From Actinomycetota bacterium (GTDB taxonomy: Bacteria > Actinomycetota > Actinomycetes > S36-B12), in contig CANMNM010000107.1 in assembly GCA_947499275.1 (NCBI GenBank), forward strand, positions 1-5,317: 5,317 nucleotides of DNA, read 5' to 3'. Within the stretch, counting starts at the first letter, position 1. Each line of letters begins with the position of its first letter. The translations under genes and the position numbers were made by a program. The notes beneath the pieces were generated by a model that had not been told where the DNA came from, made no database searches, and saw only the letters and a list, made by a program, of their open reading frames with translations. Shown here one piece after another: positions 1 to 4,851 of the stretch.

Positions 1-1
1 C

Positions 2-112
2 GACGGTGAGCGCGTGTGGACCACGATCGGTGTACACGAAAATGTTATTGCGGCATCCTGGCAAGCCTTGGACGACGCCGTTCACTTCGGCCTCGTGCGC
101 GGCCGTCCGTGA
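2..112 (+). CDS. cimA: Citramalate synthase / 2-isopropylmalate synthase family, C-terminal end (partial)
   Basis: The open frame runs in from the left edge for 36 codons and stops at TGA 110-112. The visible residues include DGERVWTTIGVHENVIAASW followed by a short helix ending in FGLVRGRP. This resembles the extreme C-terminus of the CimA-type branch of the LeuA family, with its pattern of W-T-T-x-G-V, then ASW and a final L-A/D-rich helix. CimA condenses pyruvate with acetyl-CoA to (R)-citramalate, feeding isoleucine synthesis through 2-oxobutyrate; the C-terminal domain is the allosteric region in this family. In many Actinobacteria a cimA-like gene precedes an FAH-family gene and gltX, as here. 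The catalytic TIM barrel lies outside the window, so a LeuA paralogue with other specificity cannot be excluded. Confidence 0.7.
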   Translation, partial: DGERVWTTIGVHENVIAASWQALDDAVHFGLVRGRP

Positions 113-118
113 ATTGCG

Positions 119-139
119 TATAGTCCTAGCCGATAGTGT
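119..139 (+). promoter_or_regulatory. Candidate -10 elements before the FAH-family gene (possible leaderless start)
   Basis: Two TANNNT hexamers lie in the 33-base gap after cimA: TATAGT at 119-124 and TAGTGT at 134-139. The second ends 6 bases before the GTG start at 146, the spacing expected if transcription begins on or next to the start codon. No Shine-Dalgarno-like GGAG or AGGA is seen upstream of the GTG, which favours a leaderless mRNA, a common mode in Actinobacteria. No convincing -35 hexamer is present; TTGCGT at 114-119 lies only 14 bases before the second element. Read-through from cimA is the alternative. Confidence 0.35.
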
Positions 140-145
140 TGCGAA

Positions 146-934
146 GTGCGCATCTGTCGATTTAGTCATGGCGAAGAGGTAAGTTTTGGTGTTCTTGACA
201 ACCTCGATGATCAAGGCGAACTTACAGACAATTCAATAATTGCAATACTCAAGGGTCACCCATTCGGTGAGCTCGATCCTGATGGAAGAGTGATTGCCGC
301 TTCAGCAGTTAAGCTTCTCGCGCCAATCCTTCCCAGCAAAATAATTGGTATCGGCAAAAATTATGCAGATCATGCTGCTGAAATGGATAGTGAGCTCCCT
401 ACCGAGCCACTCATGTTCCTCAAGCCGAACACATCGGTTATTGGACCAAACGAATTCATTGTTCTCCCACAACAATCATCGATGGTTCACCACGAAGCGG
501 AATTGGCAGTCGTTATTGGTCGATTCTGTAAGGATGTCCCACGTGAGCGGGTCAATGAGGTAATTTTGGGTTACACCTGCGCGAACGACGTTTCGGCACG
601 TGATGTGCAAAAATCAGACGGACAATGGGCGAGAGCCAAGGGCTTTGACACTTTTTGTCCGCTTGGGCCATGGATTGAAACTGATCTAGATCCATCCGAA
701 CTTGCGATTGCGGCTTATGTCGGAAGTGAACAGCGTCAATCGGGGAATACGAAGGATCTTATTTTTTCAGTAGTTGATTTGGTTAGTTATGTGAGCCACC
801 AGATGACTTTGCTCCCAGGCGATGTAATTCTGACGGGTACGCCCGCAGGAGTTGGACCAATTGTTGCAGGAGATGAAGTTGAAGTATCCATTGAAGGAAT
901 TGGAAGCTTGGTCAACCCGGTTAAGGATGCTTGA
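146..934 (+). CDS. Fumarylacetoacetate hydrolase (FAH) family protein
   Basis: A 262-residue cytosolic enzyme of the FAH superfamily, which hydrolyses, isomerises or decarboxylates beta-diketo acids and related 2-oxo-enol compounds with a bound divalent metal. The start of the core domain is IIGIGKNYADH (residues 66-76). Metal ligands fit E117 and E119 in HHEAEL and D148 in CANDVSARD. K165 in WARAKGFDTF and the loop TGTPAGVG (230-237) complete the usual active-site signature. The N-terminal domain is short, as in bacterial single-enzyme members (about 250-290 residues). The GTG start is chosen because MRICRFSHGEEVSFGVL matches the family N-terminus and no better in-frame start follows. The gene sits between cimA and gltX and overlaps the gltX start by one base. 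Its substrate cannot be told from sequence; annotations used for relatives include 2-hydroxyhepta-2,4-diene-1,7-dioate isomerase, acylpyruvase and oxaloacetate decarboxylase. The family call is secure, the reaction is not. Confidence 0.92.
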   Translation: MRICRFSHGEEVSFGVLDNLDDQGELTDNSIIAILKGHPFGELDPDGRVIAASAVKLLAPILPSKIIGIGKNYADHAAEMDSELPTEPLMFLKPNTSVIGPNEFIVLPQQSSMVHHEAELAVVIGRFCKDVPRERVNEVILGYTCANDVSARDVQKSDGQWARAKGFDTFCPLGPWIETDLDPSELAIAAYVGSEQRQSGNTKDLIFSVVDLVSYVSHQMTLLPGDVILTGTPAGVGPIVAGDEVEVSIEGIGSLVNPVKDA

Positions 935-936
935 TG
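923..936 (+). promoter_or_regulatory. gltX ribosome binding site and TGATG stop/start overlap
   Basis: AAGGA at 923-927, inside the last codons of the FAH gene, lies 6 bases before ATG 934-936. The stop TGA (932-934) shares its A with that ATG. This favours the ATG at 934 over the TTG at 931 as the gltX start and suggests translational coupling of the two genes. Confidence 0.65.
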
Positions 937-2418
937 AGTGACATTCGAGTTCGATTCTGCCCATCACCCACGGGGAATCCACACGTTGGCATGATTCGAA
1001 CGGCACTTTTCAACTGGGCATTTGCTCGGCACGTCGGTGGCACCTTTGTATTTCGTATTGAAGACACGGATGCGGCTCGTGACTCGCAGGATTCATATCT
1101 TGCGCTGGTGGACAGCATGCGCTGGCTTGGATTGGATTGGGATGAAGGCCCCGAAGTCGGCGGTCCGTTCGGCCCTTACCGTCAATCGGAGCGGATGGGG
1201 ATCTACGCAGAAGTTGTTGAGAAACTACTCGAGGCTGGATTTGCCTACCGTTGCTATTGCAGTGCCTCGGAACTGGAAGCTAAACGCGAACTTGCCACTT
1301 CCGAAAAGAGAACCCCAGGCTACGACGGTTCCTGCCGGGAACTTAGTCAAGAGCAGGTAGCCGATTTCCTTTCCCAAGGTCGTGAACCCGTTATTCGGTA
1401 TCGGATGCCCGGCACTGACTTTACGTGGAATGACCTCATTCGTGGTGAGGTCACTTTCCAGGCTGAACATGTCCCTGACTTTGTGCTGGTTCGAGCAAAT
1501 GGTGAACCGCTGTACACCCTGGTGAATCCGGTCGACGACGCAATGATGAACATCACCCACGTTTTGCGTGGTGAGGATCTTTTGTCGTCGACCCCACGGC
1601 AACTTGCCCTATTCGAGGGGCTGACCGCTGTCGGCGTAGCGCAACTCACGCCGGCCTACGGACACTTGCCATACGTCATGGGCGAGGGCAATAAGAAGTT
1701 ATCTAAGCGTGATCCCGAATCATCACTAGCCATGTACCGGTCAAAAGGCTATCTACCTGAGGCCCTGTTGAACTACCTAGCACTTCTGGGATGGTCCATG
1801 GGTAATGACATTGAGTTTTTTTCACCGAAGGAATTGACGGAAGCCTTTACCTTAGAGCGGGTTAACCCCAACCCGGCCCGATTTGATTTGAAAAAATGCA
1901 CGTCCATTAACGGTGATTGGATTCGTCACATATCTGAGGCCGATTTATGCGATCGACTCGTCCCCTTTATGGAGTCCTCTGGGGTTACATCAGCCAACAT
2001 CACAATGGAGGAGCGAGCGCTCTTAGCCCGGGTGGTTCCTCTGATTCAAGAACGACTTGACGCCCTCGATGCCGCGCCCGCGTTAGTTGAATTCCTATTC
2101 ATTCCAGCGGAGGAAGTGATTATTGACCCGGCTCTGTGGACTAATGAGTCAGCTCAGGTTCTCGAAGTGGCTAGGAGAGCCTTAGCCGAAGTGCGCGAAT
2201 GGAATGCCGAAGCGATCCAGGCGGCCTTGCGCGATTCTCTCGTTGATGGATTGGGGCTTAAGCCAAAGTTGGCTTTTGGGCCGGTTCGAACTGCAATCTG
2301 TGGACAGAAAATCTCTCCGCCGCTCTTTGAATCGATGGAGATATTGGGTAAGGAAGAGTCACTGTTGAGAGTCGAAAATGGACGTGTCCATGCGTTGGCC
2401 CGACCTTTGAGCGAGTGA
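934..2418 (+). CDS. gltX: Glutamyl-tRNA synthetase (probably non-discriminating)
   Basis: A 494-residue class Ic aminoacyl-tRNA synthetase that attaches glutamate to tRNA-Glu. In bacteria without GlnRS it also charges tRNA-Gln, and GatCAB then amidates the product; Actinobacteria generally work this way, so the non-discriminating role is inferred. The HIGH-type motif is HVGM (residues 17-20) in PSPTGNPHVGMIRTALFNW, followed by RIEDTD (41-46). The KMSKS-type motif is KLSKR (255-259), and RGEDLLSSTPRQ (212-223) is also conserved. NYLALLGWS (280-288) marks the stem-contact region; the C-terminal anticodon-binding part ends with ISPPLFESMEILG (460-472). The length is normal (about 470-500). The insert has C107-x-C109-x24-C134, the zinc spacing recalled for E. 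coli GluRS, but position 136 is Glu instead of His. Start ATG 934 is preferred for its AAGGA site. Six T bases follow the stop codon. Confidence 0.97.
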   Translation: MSDIRVRFCPSPTGNPHVGMIRTALFNWAFARHVGGTFVFRIEDTDAARDSQDSYLALVDSMRWLGLDWDEGPEVGGPFGPYRQSERMGIYAEVVEKLLEAGFAYRCYCSASELEAKRELATSEKRTPGYDGSCRELSQEQVADFLSQGREPVIRYRMPGTDFTWNDLIRGEVTFQAEHVPDFVLVRANGEPLYTLVNPVDDAMMNITHVLRGEDLLSSTPRQLALFEGLTAVGVAQLTPAYGHLPYVMGEGNKKLSKRDPESSLAMYRSKGYLPEALLNYLALLGWSMGNDIEFFSPKELTEAFTLERVNPNPARFDLKKCTSINGDWIRHISEADLCDRLVPFMESSGVTSANITMEERALLARVVPLIQERLDALDAAPALVEFLFIPAEEVIIDPALWTNESAQVLEVARRALAEVREWNAEAIQAALRDSLVDGLGLKPKLAFGPVRTAICGQKISPPLFESMEILGKEESLLRVENGRVHALARPLSE

Positions 2419-2432
2419 TTTTTTCCCGGCGA

Positions 2433-2438
2433 TAGACT
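2433..2438 (+). promoter_or_regulatory. Possible -10 element for the tRNA pair
   Basis: TAGACT (TANNNT type) lies 13 bases before tRNA-Gln, so a transcript starting near 2445 would have a very short 5' leader. The nearest -35-like hexamer, TTGAGC at 2407-2412, overlaps the gltX end and leaves a 20-base spacer, which is too long for a standard promoter. The tRNAs may instead be processed from a gltX read-through transcript. Confidence 0.25.
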
Positions 2439-2451
2439 ATCTCGGCACCCT

Positions 2452-2523
2452 TGGGGTATGGGGTAATTGGCAGCCCAACTGATTCTGGTTCAGTTAGTCT
2501 AGGTTCGAGTCCTGGTACCCCAG
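2452..2523 (+). tRNA. tRNA-Gln (anticodon CTG)
   Basis: A complete cloverleaf of 72 bases. The acceptor TGGGGTA (2452-2458) pairs with TACCCCA (2516-2522), and the discriminator is G2523. D-stem GGGT/GCCC encloses an 8-base loop AATTGGCA. Anticodon stem ACTGA/TCAGT holds loop TTCTGGT with anticodon CTG at 2485-2487. T-stem CTAGG/CCTGG encloses TTCGAGT. CCA is not encoded (CGA follows), so it must be added after transcription. The first pair is U1-A72 and the D-loop is short; both were reported as features used by bacterial GatCAB to recognise tRNA-Gln. It is expected to be charged with Glu by the adjacent GltX and then amidated. Confidence 0.97.
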
Positions 2524-2525
2524 CG

Positions 2526-2550
2526 AATCGTGTATGTGCGCGATTTTTTT
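2526..2550 (+). terminator. Weak hairpin plus T-run between the two tRNAs
   Basis: AATCG (2526-2530) can pair with CGATT (2541-2545) around a 10-base loop, and a run of seven T bases covers 2544-2550. The stem is short and AT-containing and its 3' arm runs into the T-run, so at best it is a partial terminator that sets the tRNA-Gln to tRNA-Glu ratio. It may be only a processing spacer. Confidence 0.25.
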
Positions 2551-2553
2551 CAC

Positions 2554-2626
2554 GGCCCCGTTGTGTAGTGGCCTAGCACGCCGCCCTCTCAAGGCGGTAG
2601 CGCGGGTTCGAATCCCGTCGGGGCTA
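2554..2626 (+). tRNA. tRNA-Glu (anticodon CTC)
   Basis: A complete cloverleaf of 73 bases. Acceptor GGCCCCG (2554-2560) pairs with CGGGGCT (2619-2625) with a G1-U72 wobble at the end; the discriminator is A2626. D-stem GTGT/GCAC encloses a 9-base loop AGTGGCCTA. Anticodon stem CCGCC/GGCGG holds loop CTCTCAA with anticodon CTC at 2588-2590. T-stem GCGGG/CCCGT encloses TTCGAAT. CCA is not encoded (CAA follows). The lack of a U1-A72 pair and the D-loop one base longer than in the neighbouring tRNA-Gln are what is expected of a tRNA that GatCAB must ignore. It is the cognate substrate of the gltX product just upstream. Confidence 0.97.
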
Positions 2627-2630
2627 CAAC

Positions 2631-2660
2631 GGTGGGAGAGTCCAACCGGATTCTCCCACC
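2631..2660 (+). terminator. Strong hairpin after tRNA-Glu, without a T-run
   Basis: GGTGGGAGAGTCC (2631-2643) pairs with GGATTCTCCCACC (2648-2660) over 13 positions, with a single G-U wobble, around the 4-base loop AACC. It starts 4 bases after tRNA-Glu and ends 35 bases before leuC. The stem is stable enough to be a terminator for the tRNA transcript, but CTGAGTTGACA follows instead of a T-run. It may therefore be a U-less terminator, an RNA stability or processing element in a tRNA-leuCD transcript, or part of the leuC leader. Confidence 0.6.
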
Positions 2661-2684
2661 CTGAGTTGACACATATTGAAGAAT

Positions 2685-2689
2685 GGGAG
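2685..2689 (+). promoter_or_regulatory. leuC ribosome binding site
   Basis: GGGAG lies 6 bases before ATG 2696-2698. It fixes the leuC start there and not at the in-frame ATG at 2534, which would make the protein run through the tRNA-Glu gene. Confidence 0.7.
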
Positions 2690-2695
2690 TTCGAC

Positions 2696-4102
2696 ATGGG
2701 TCGCACACTGGCAGAGAAGGTCTGGTCGGACCACATTGTCCATGAAGGTGATGGACTGCCGGATCTGTTGTATATCGATATGCACCTTGTTCATGAAGTC
2801 ACGAGTCCGCAAGCATTTGATGGATTACGGGCAACCGGCCGCCCATTGCGTCGGCCCGACCTGACAGTCGCTACCGAGGATCACAATATCCCCACGGTCG
2901 ATGTTGACAAGCCAATTGCAGACCCCATTTCGCGCATACAGGTTGAGACACTTCGCAAGAATTGTGAAGAGTTTGGCGTCACACTTTTTCCGCTGGGTGA
3001 TCTAGAACAAGGGATTGTGCACGTTGTTGGACCTCAGATGGGCCTCACCCAACCCGGTATGACAATCGTGTGTGGCGATTCACACACAAGCACGCATGGC
3101 GCATTCGGCGCTCTTGCATTTGGGATTGGTACCAGCGAAGTTGAACACGTACTGGCCACCCAAACCTTGCCGCTCAAGCCATTCAAAACCATGGCAATCA
3201 ATTTTGAGGGTGAACTACCTCTTGGAGTCAGCGCAAAAGATCTCATCCTCGCCGTGATTGCCCAAATTGGCACCGGAGGCGGTCAAGGTTATGTCCTGGA
3301 GTACCGGGGCGAAGCGATCAAAGGTCTTTCGATGGAAGGTCGGATGACAATTTGCAATATGTCAATTGAAGCGGGTGCTCGCGCCGGCATGATTGCCCCG
3401 GATACAACAACCTTTGAATACATCAAAGGAAAACCACATGCACCAAAGGGGGAGGACTGGGAAGCCGCCCTCGCATATTGGGAAACACTTGTCACGGACC
3501 CAGACGCGAAATTCGACAAAGAAATCACGATCGACGCATCTGCATTACGTCCCTTCGTGACGTGGGGGACTAACCCGGGCCAGGGTTTGCCATTGGATCA
3601 GTCGGTTCCCGATCCACAATCATTTTCGGATCCAGTTGAACGCGAAGCCGTGGAAAATGCCCTCGCATATATGGATCTTCGTCCTGGTCAACCACTCAAG
3701 GAAATTGCAGTCGATACCGTTTTCCTTGGGTCCTGCACCAACGGTCGCATTGAGGATCTACGCGCCGCCGCACATGTCATCAAAAATCGAAAGGTCGCGA
3801 AGGGCGTTCGACTCCTTGTCGTCCCAGGATCAACGCGGGTGCGGATTGAGGCCGAGCATGAGGGCCTGGACCAAATTTTCCTTGACGCCGGTGCCGAGTG
3901 GCGCGGAGCCGGTTGCTCAATGTGTCTCGCCATGAACCCGGATAAATTAACGCCCGGTGAGCGAAGTGCATCAACTTCGAATCGTAACTTCGAGGGTCGT
4001 CAAGGACCTGGCGGTCGAACGCATCTAGTTTCTCCAGAGGTTGCGGCTGCCACTGCAGTTCGAGGCACTCTCAGCGACCCAACGGACTTGGTGGAGGTTT
4101 AA
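2696..4102 (+). CDS. leuC: 3-isopropylmalate dehydratase, large subunit
   Basis: A 468-residue aconitase-family subunit that with LeuD forms isopropylmalate isomerase, interconverting 2- and 3-isopropylmalate in the cytosol as the second step of leucine synthesis. The 4Fe-4S ligands are visible as C347 in GSCTNGR and C407 and C410 in GCSMC. Other family blocks are YIDMHLVHEVTSPQAF (26-41), GDSHTSTHGAFGALAFGIGT (127-146), NMSIEAGARAGMIAPD (221-236) and SNRNFEGRQG (428-437). The length is normal (about 465-475). Start ATG 2696 is supported by its GGGAG site and by MGRTLAEKVW, the usual N-terminus. leuD follows after 2 bases. Because a cimA-like gene lies upstream, the enzyme may also isomerise citramalate on the isoleucine route; that is inferred. 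No regulator gene lies beside it. Confidence 0.98.
   Translation: MGRTLAEKVWSDHIVHEGDGLPDLLYIDMHLVHEVTSPQAFDGLRATGRPLRRPDLTVATEDHNIPTVDVDKPIADPISRIQVETLRKNCEEFGVTLFPLGDLEQGIVHVVGPQMGLTQPGMTIVCGDSHTSTHGAFGALAFGIGTSEVEHVLATQTLPLKPFKTMAINFEGELPLGVSAKDLILAVIAQIGTGGGQGYVLEYRGEAIKGLSMEGRMTICNMSIEAGARAGMIAPDTTTFEYIKGKPHAPKGEDWEAALAYWETLVTDPDAKFDKEITIDASALRPFVTWGTNPGQGLPLDQSVPDPQSFSDPVEREAVENALAYMDLRPGQPLKEIAVDTVFLGSCTNGRIEDLRAAAHVIKNRKVAKGVRLLVVPGSTRVRIEAEHEGLDQIFLDAGAEWRGAGCSMCLAMNPDKLTPGERSASTSNRNFEGRQGPGGRTHLVSPEVAAATAVRGTLSDPTDLVEV
4093..4097 (+). promoter_or_regulatory. leuD ribosome binding site within the leuC end
   Basis: A perfect GGAGG lies in the last leuC codons, 7 bases before ATG 4105. 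The leuC stop TAA (4100-4102) falls between the site and the start, an arrangement that suits translational coupling and balanced synthesis of the two subunits. Confidence 0.8.
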
Positions 4103-4104
4103 AC

Positions 4105-4692
4105 ATGGAGGCATTTACCGTTCATACGGGCACGGCGGCACCACTGCATCGAAGTAATGTTGACACAGATCAAATAATCCCTGCCGAATACCTCAAGCGA
4201 ATCACCCGGCACGGCTTTGAGGACGCGCTATTTGCCAGCTGGCGCAAGGACCCAGAATTCGTGCTCAACCTTCCGCAGTACGAAGCAGCCTCGATCTTGA
4301 TTGCGGGCCCCGATTTTGGGACTGGATCTTCACGCGAGCACGCCGTTTGGGCCCTCCAAGATTACGGTTTCAAAGTGATTCTTAGTTCGCGCTTTGCCGA
4401 CATCTTCCGGGGGAACTCGGGTAAGGGCGGGTTACTCACCGCGGTCATCCCGCAAGATGCCATTGAGAAACTGTGGGAAATCACCGAAGCTAGCCCTTCC
4501 ACCCCGGTAACAGTGGATCTGCAGGAACGTTGTGTCACTGCTGGAAGTTTTAGTTGCGATTTTGAAGTCGATGATTACGTTCGCTGGCGCCTGCTGGAGG
4601 GTCTCGATGACATTGGGATCACTCTTGAACATGCTGATGCAATAGGCGAGTTTGAAAAAAAACGCCCATCATTCAAGCCCGTTCTCAACTAA
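4105..4692 (+). CDS. leuD: 3-isopropylmalate dehydratase, small subunit
   Basis: A 195-residue swivel-domain subunit that pairs with LeuC and helps form the substrate pocket. Visible blocks are RSNVDTDQIIPAEYLKRI (16-33), the substrate-loop region GPDFGTGSSREHAVWAL (68-84), and SSRFADIFRGNSGKGGLL (94-111). FRGNSGKGGLL in place of the FxNNxxxNxLLP pattern of proteobacterial LeuD is, as I recall it, the actinobacterial form. The length is typical (about 195-210). It follows leuC by 2 bases with a GGAGG site, so the two form one operon. A run of eight A bases (4655-4662), encoding E-K-K near the C-terminus, is the only low-complexity stretch and does not break the frame. Confidence 0.97.
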   Translation: MEAFTVHTGTAAPLHRSNVDTDQIIPAEYLKRITRHGFEDALFASWRKDPEFVLNLPQYEAASILIAGPDFGTGSSREHAVWALQDYGFKVILSSRFADIFRGNSGKGGLLTAVIPQDAIEKLWEITEASPSTPVTVDLQERCVTAGSFSCDFEVDDYVRWRLLEGLDDIGITLEHADAIGEFEKKRPSFKPVLN

Positions 4693-4695
4693 CAC

Positions 4696-4735
4696 TCGCG
4701 AAGTCGCAAAGTCGCAAAGTCACAAGGTCACAAAT
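4696..4735 (+). repeat. Five-copy 8-bp tandem repeat (TCRCAARG)
   Basis: Starting 3 bases after the leuD stop, five head-to-tail 8-mers run without a break: TCGCGAAG, TCGCAAAG, TCGCAAAG, TCACAAGG and TCACAAAT. The two central copies are identical and the outer ones differ at one to four positions. The repeat has no dyad, so it is not a terminator. It lies outside any reading frame I accept. It could be a slippage-grown spacer or a row of protein-binding sites before the HU gene. Confidence 0.85.
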
Positions 4736-4760
4736 TACCTGGCATGGGTATGTGAAAGAT

Positions 4761-4788
4761 GTTGCGTGGCAACGCCTTTTGGCGTGGC
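4761..4788 (+). terminator. Overlapping alternative hairpins, possible leuCD terminator
   Basis: Three stems compete for the same bases: GTTGC/GCAAC (4761-4765 with 4769-4773, loop GTG), GCGT/ACGC (4764-4767 with 4772-4775, followed by CTTTT), and GCAACGCC/GGCGTGGC (4769-4776 with 4781-4788, one A-G mismatch, loop TTTT). The second has a terminator-like T4 tail and the third is the longest. One of them probably ends the leuCD transcript, but none has a full T-run. Confidence 0.4.
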
Positions 4789-4800
4789 TAATCCGAAATA

Positions 4801-4827
4801 TTGACATTTTCAAGTTACATTTAGGTG
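4801..4827 (+). promoter_or_regulatory. Candidate promoter of the HU gene
   Basis: A perfect -35 consensus, TTGACA, lies at 4801-4806. The -10 is less clear: TAGGTG at 4822-4827 gives a 15-base spacer, while the better TANNNT match TACATT (4816-4821) is only 9 bases away. Transcription would begin around 4828-4836, leaving a leader of roughly 40 bases. The position, after leuD and its hairpins, suits an independent promoter for an abundant protein. Confidence 0.45.
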
Positions 4828-4848
4828 TTGGTCACAAGATCAACCTAA
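4821..4848 (+). promoter_or_regulatory. Imperfect inverted repeat at the HU promoter/leader
   Basis: TTAGGT (4821-4826) pairs with ACCTAA (4843-4848). Inside it TGGT (4829-4832) pairs with ATCA (4839-4842) with one G-U wobble, leaving a 2-base bulge and the loop CACAAG. It overlaps the candidate -10, so it may be a DNA operator; if transcription starts further upstream it would instead be a leader hairpin ending 9 bases before the Shine-Dalgarno. Confidence 0.45.
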
Positions 4849-4851
4849 TCA

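Noticed and set aside
931..933. TTG at 931 as the gltX start
   Set aside because: It adds one residue only, and ATG 934 is a better codon with suitable 6-base spacing to AAGGA.
1225..1649. Minus-strand open frames opposite gltX (125 and 100 residues)
   Set aside because: They are antisense to conserved gltX coding sequence and show no recognisable motif.
1816..1822. Run of seven T bases in gltX as a frameshift site
   Set aside because: The frame is intact on both sides and the protein is full length; no stop or alternative product makes sense here.
2666..2671. TTGACA as a -35 box for a leuC promoter
   Set aside because: A -10 at 16-18 bases would overlap the leuC start and no TANNNT is there; kept only as a remark in the hairpin finding.
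2534..2695. In-frame N-terminal extension of leuC starting at ATG 2534
   Set aside because: It would translate straight through the tRNA-Glu gene and the hairpin and adds residues unlike any LeuC; ATG 2696 has its own GGGAG site and the family N-terminus.
4655..4662. Run of eight A bases near the leuD end as programmed slippage
   Set aside because: It encodes E-K-K in a normal C-terminus, and slippage would affect only the last dozen residues; no supporting hairpin or Shine-Dalgarno-like stimulator is evident.
4696..4735. The 8-bp tandem array as a CRISPR array
   Set aside because: The units are contiguous with no spacers and far too short for CRISPR repeats.
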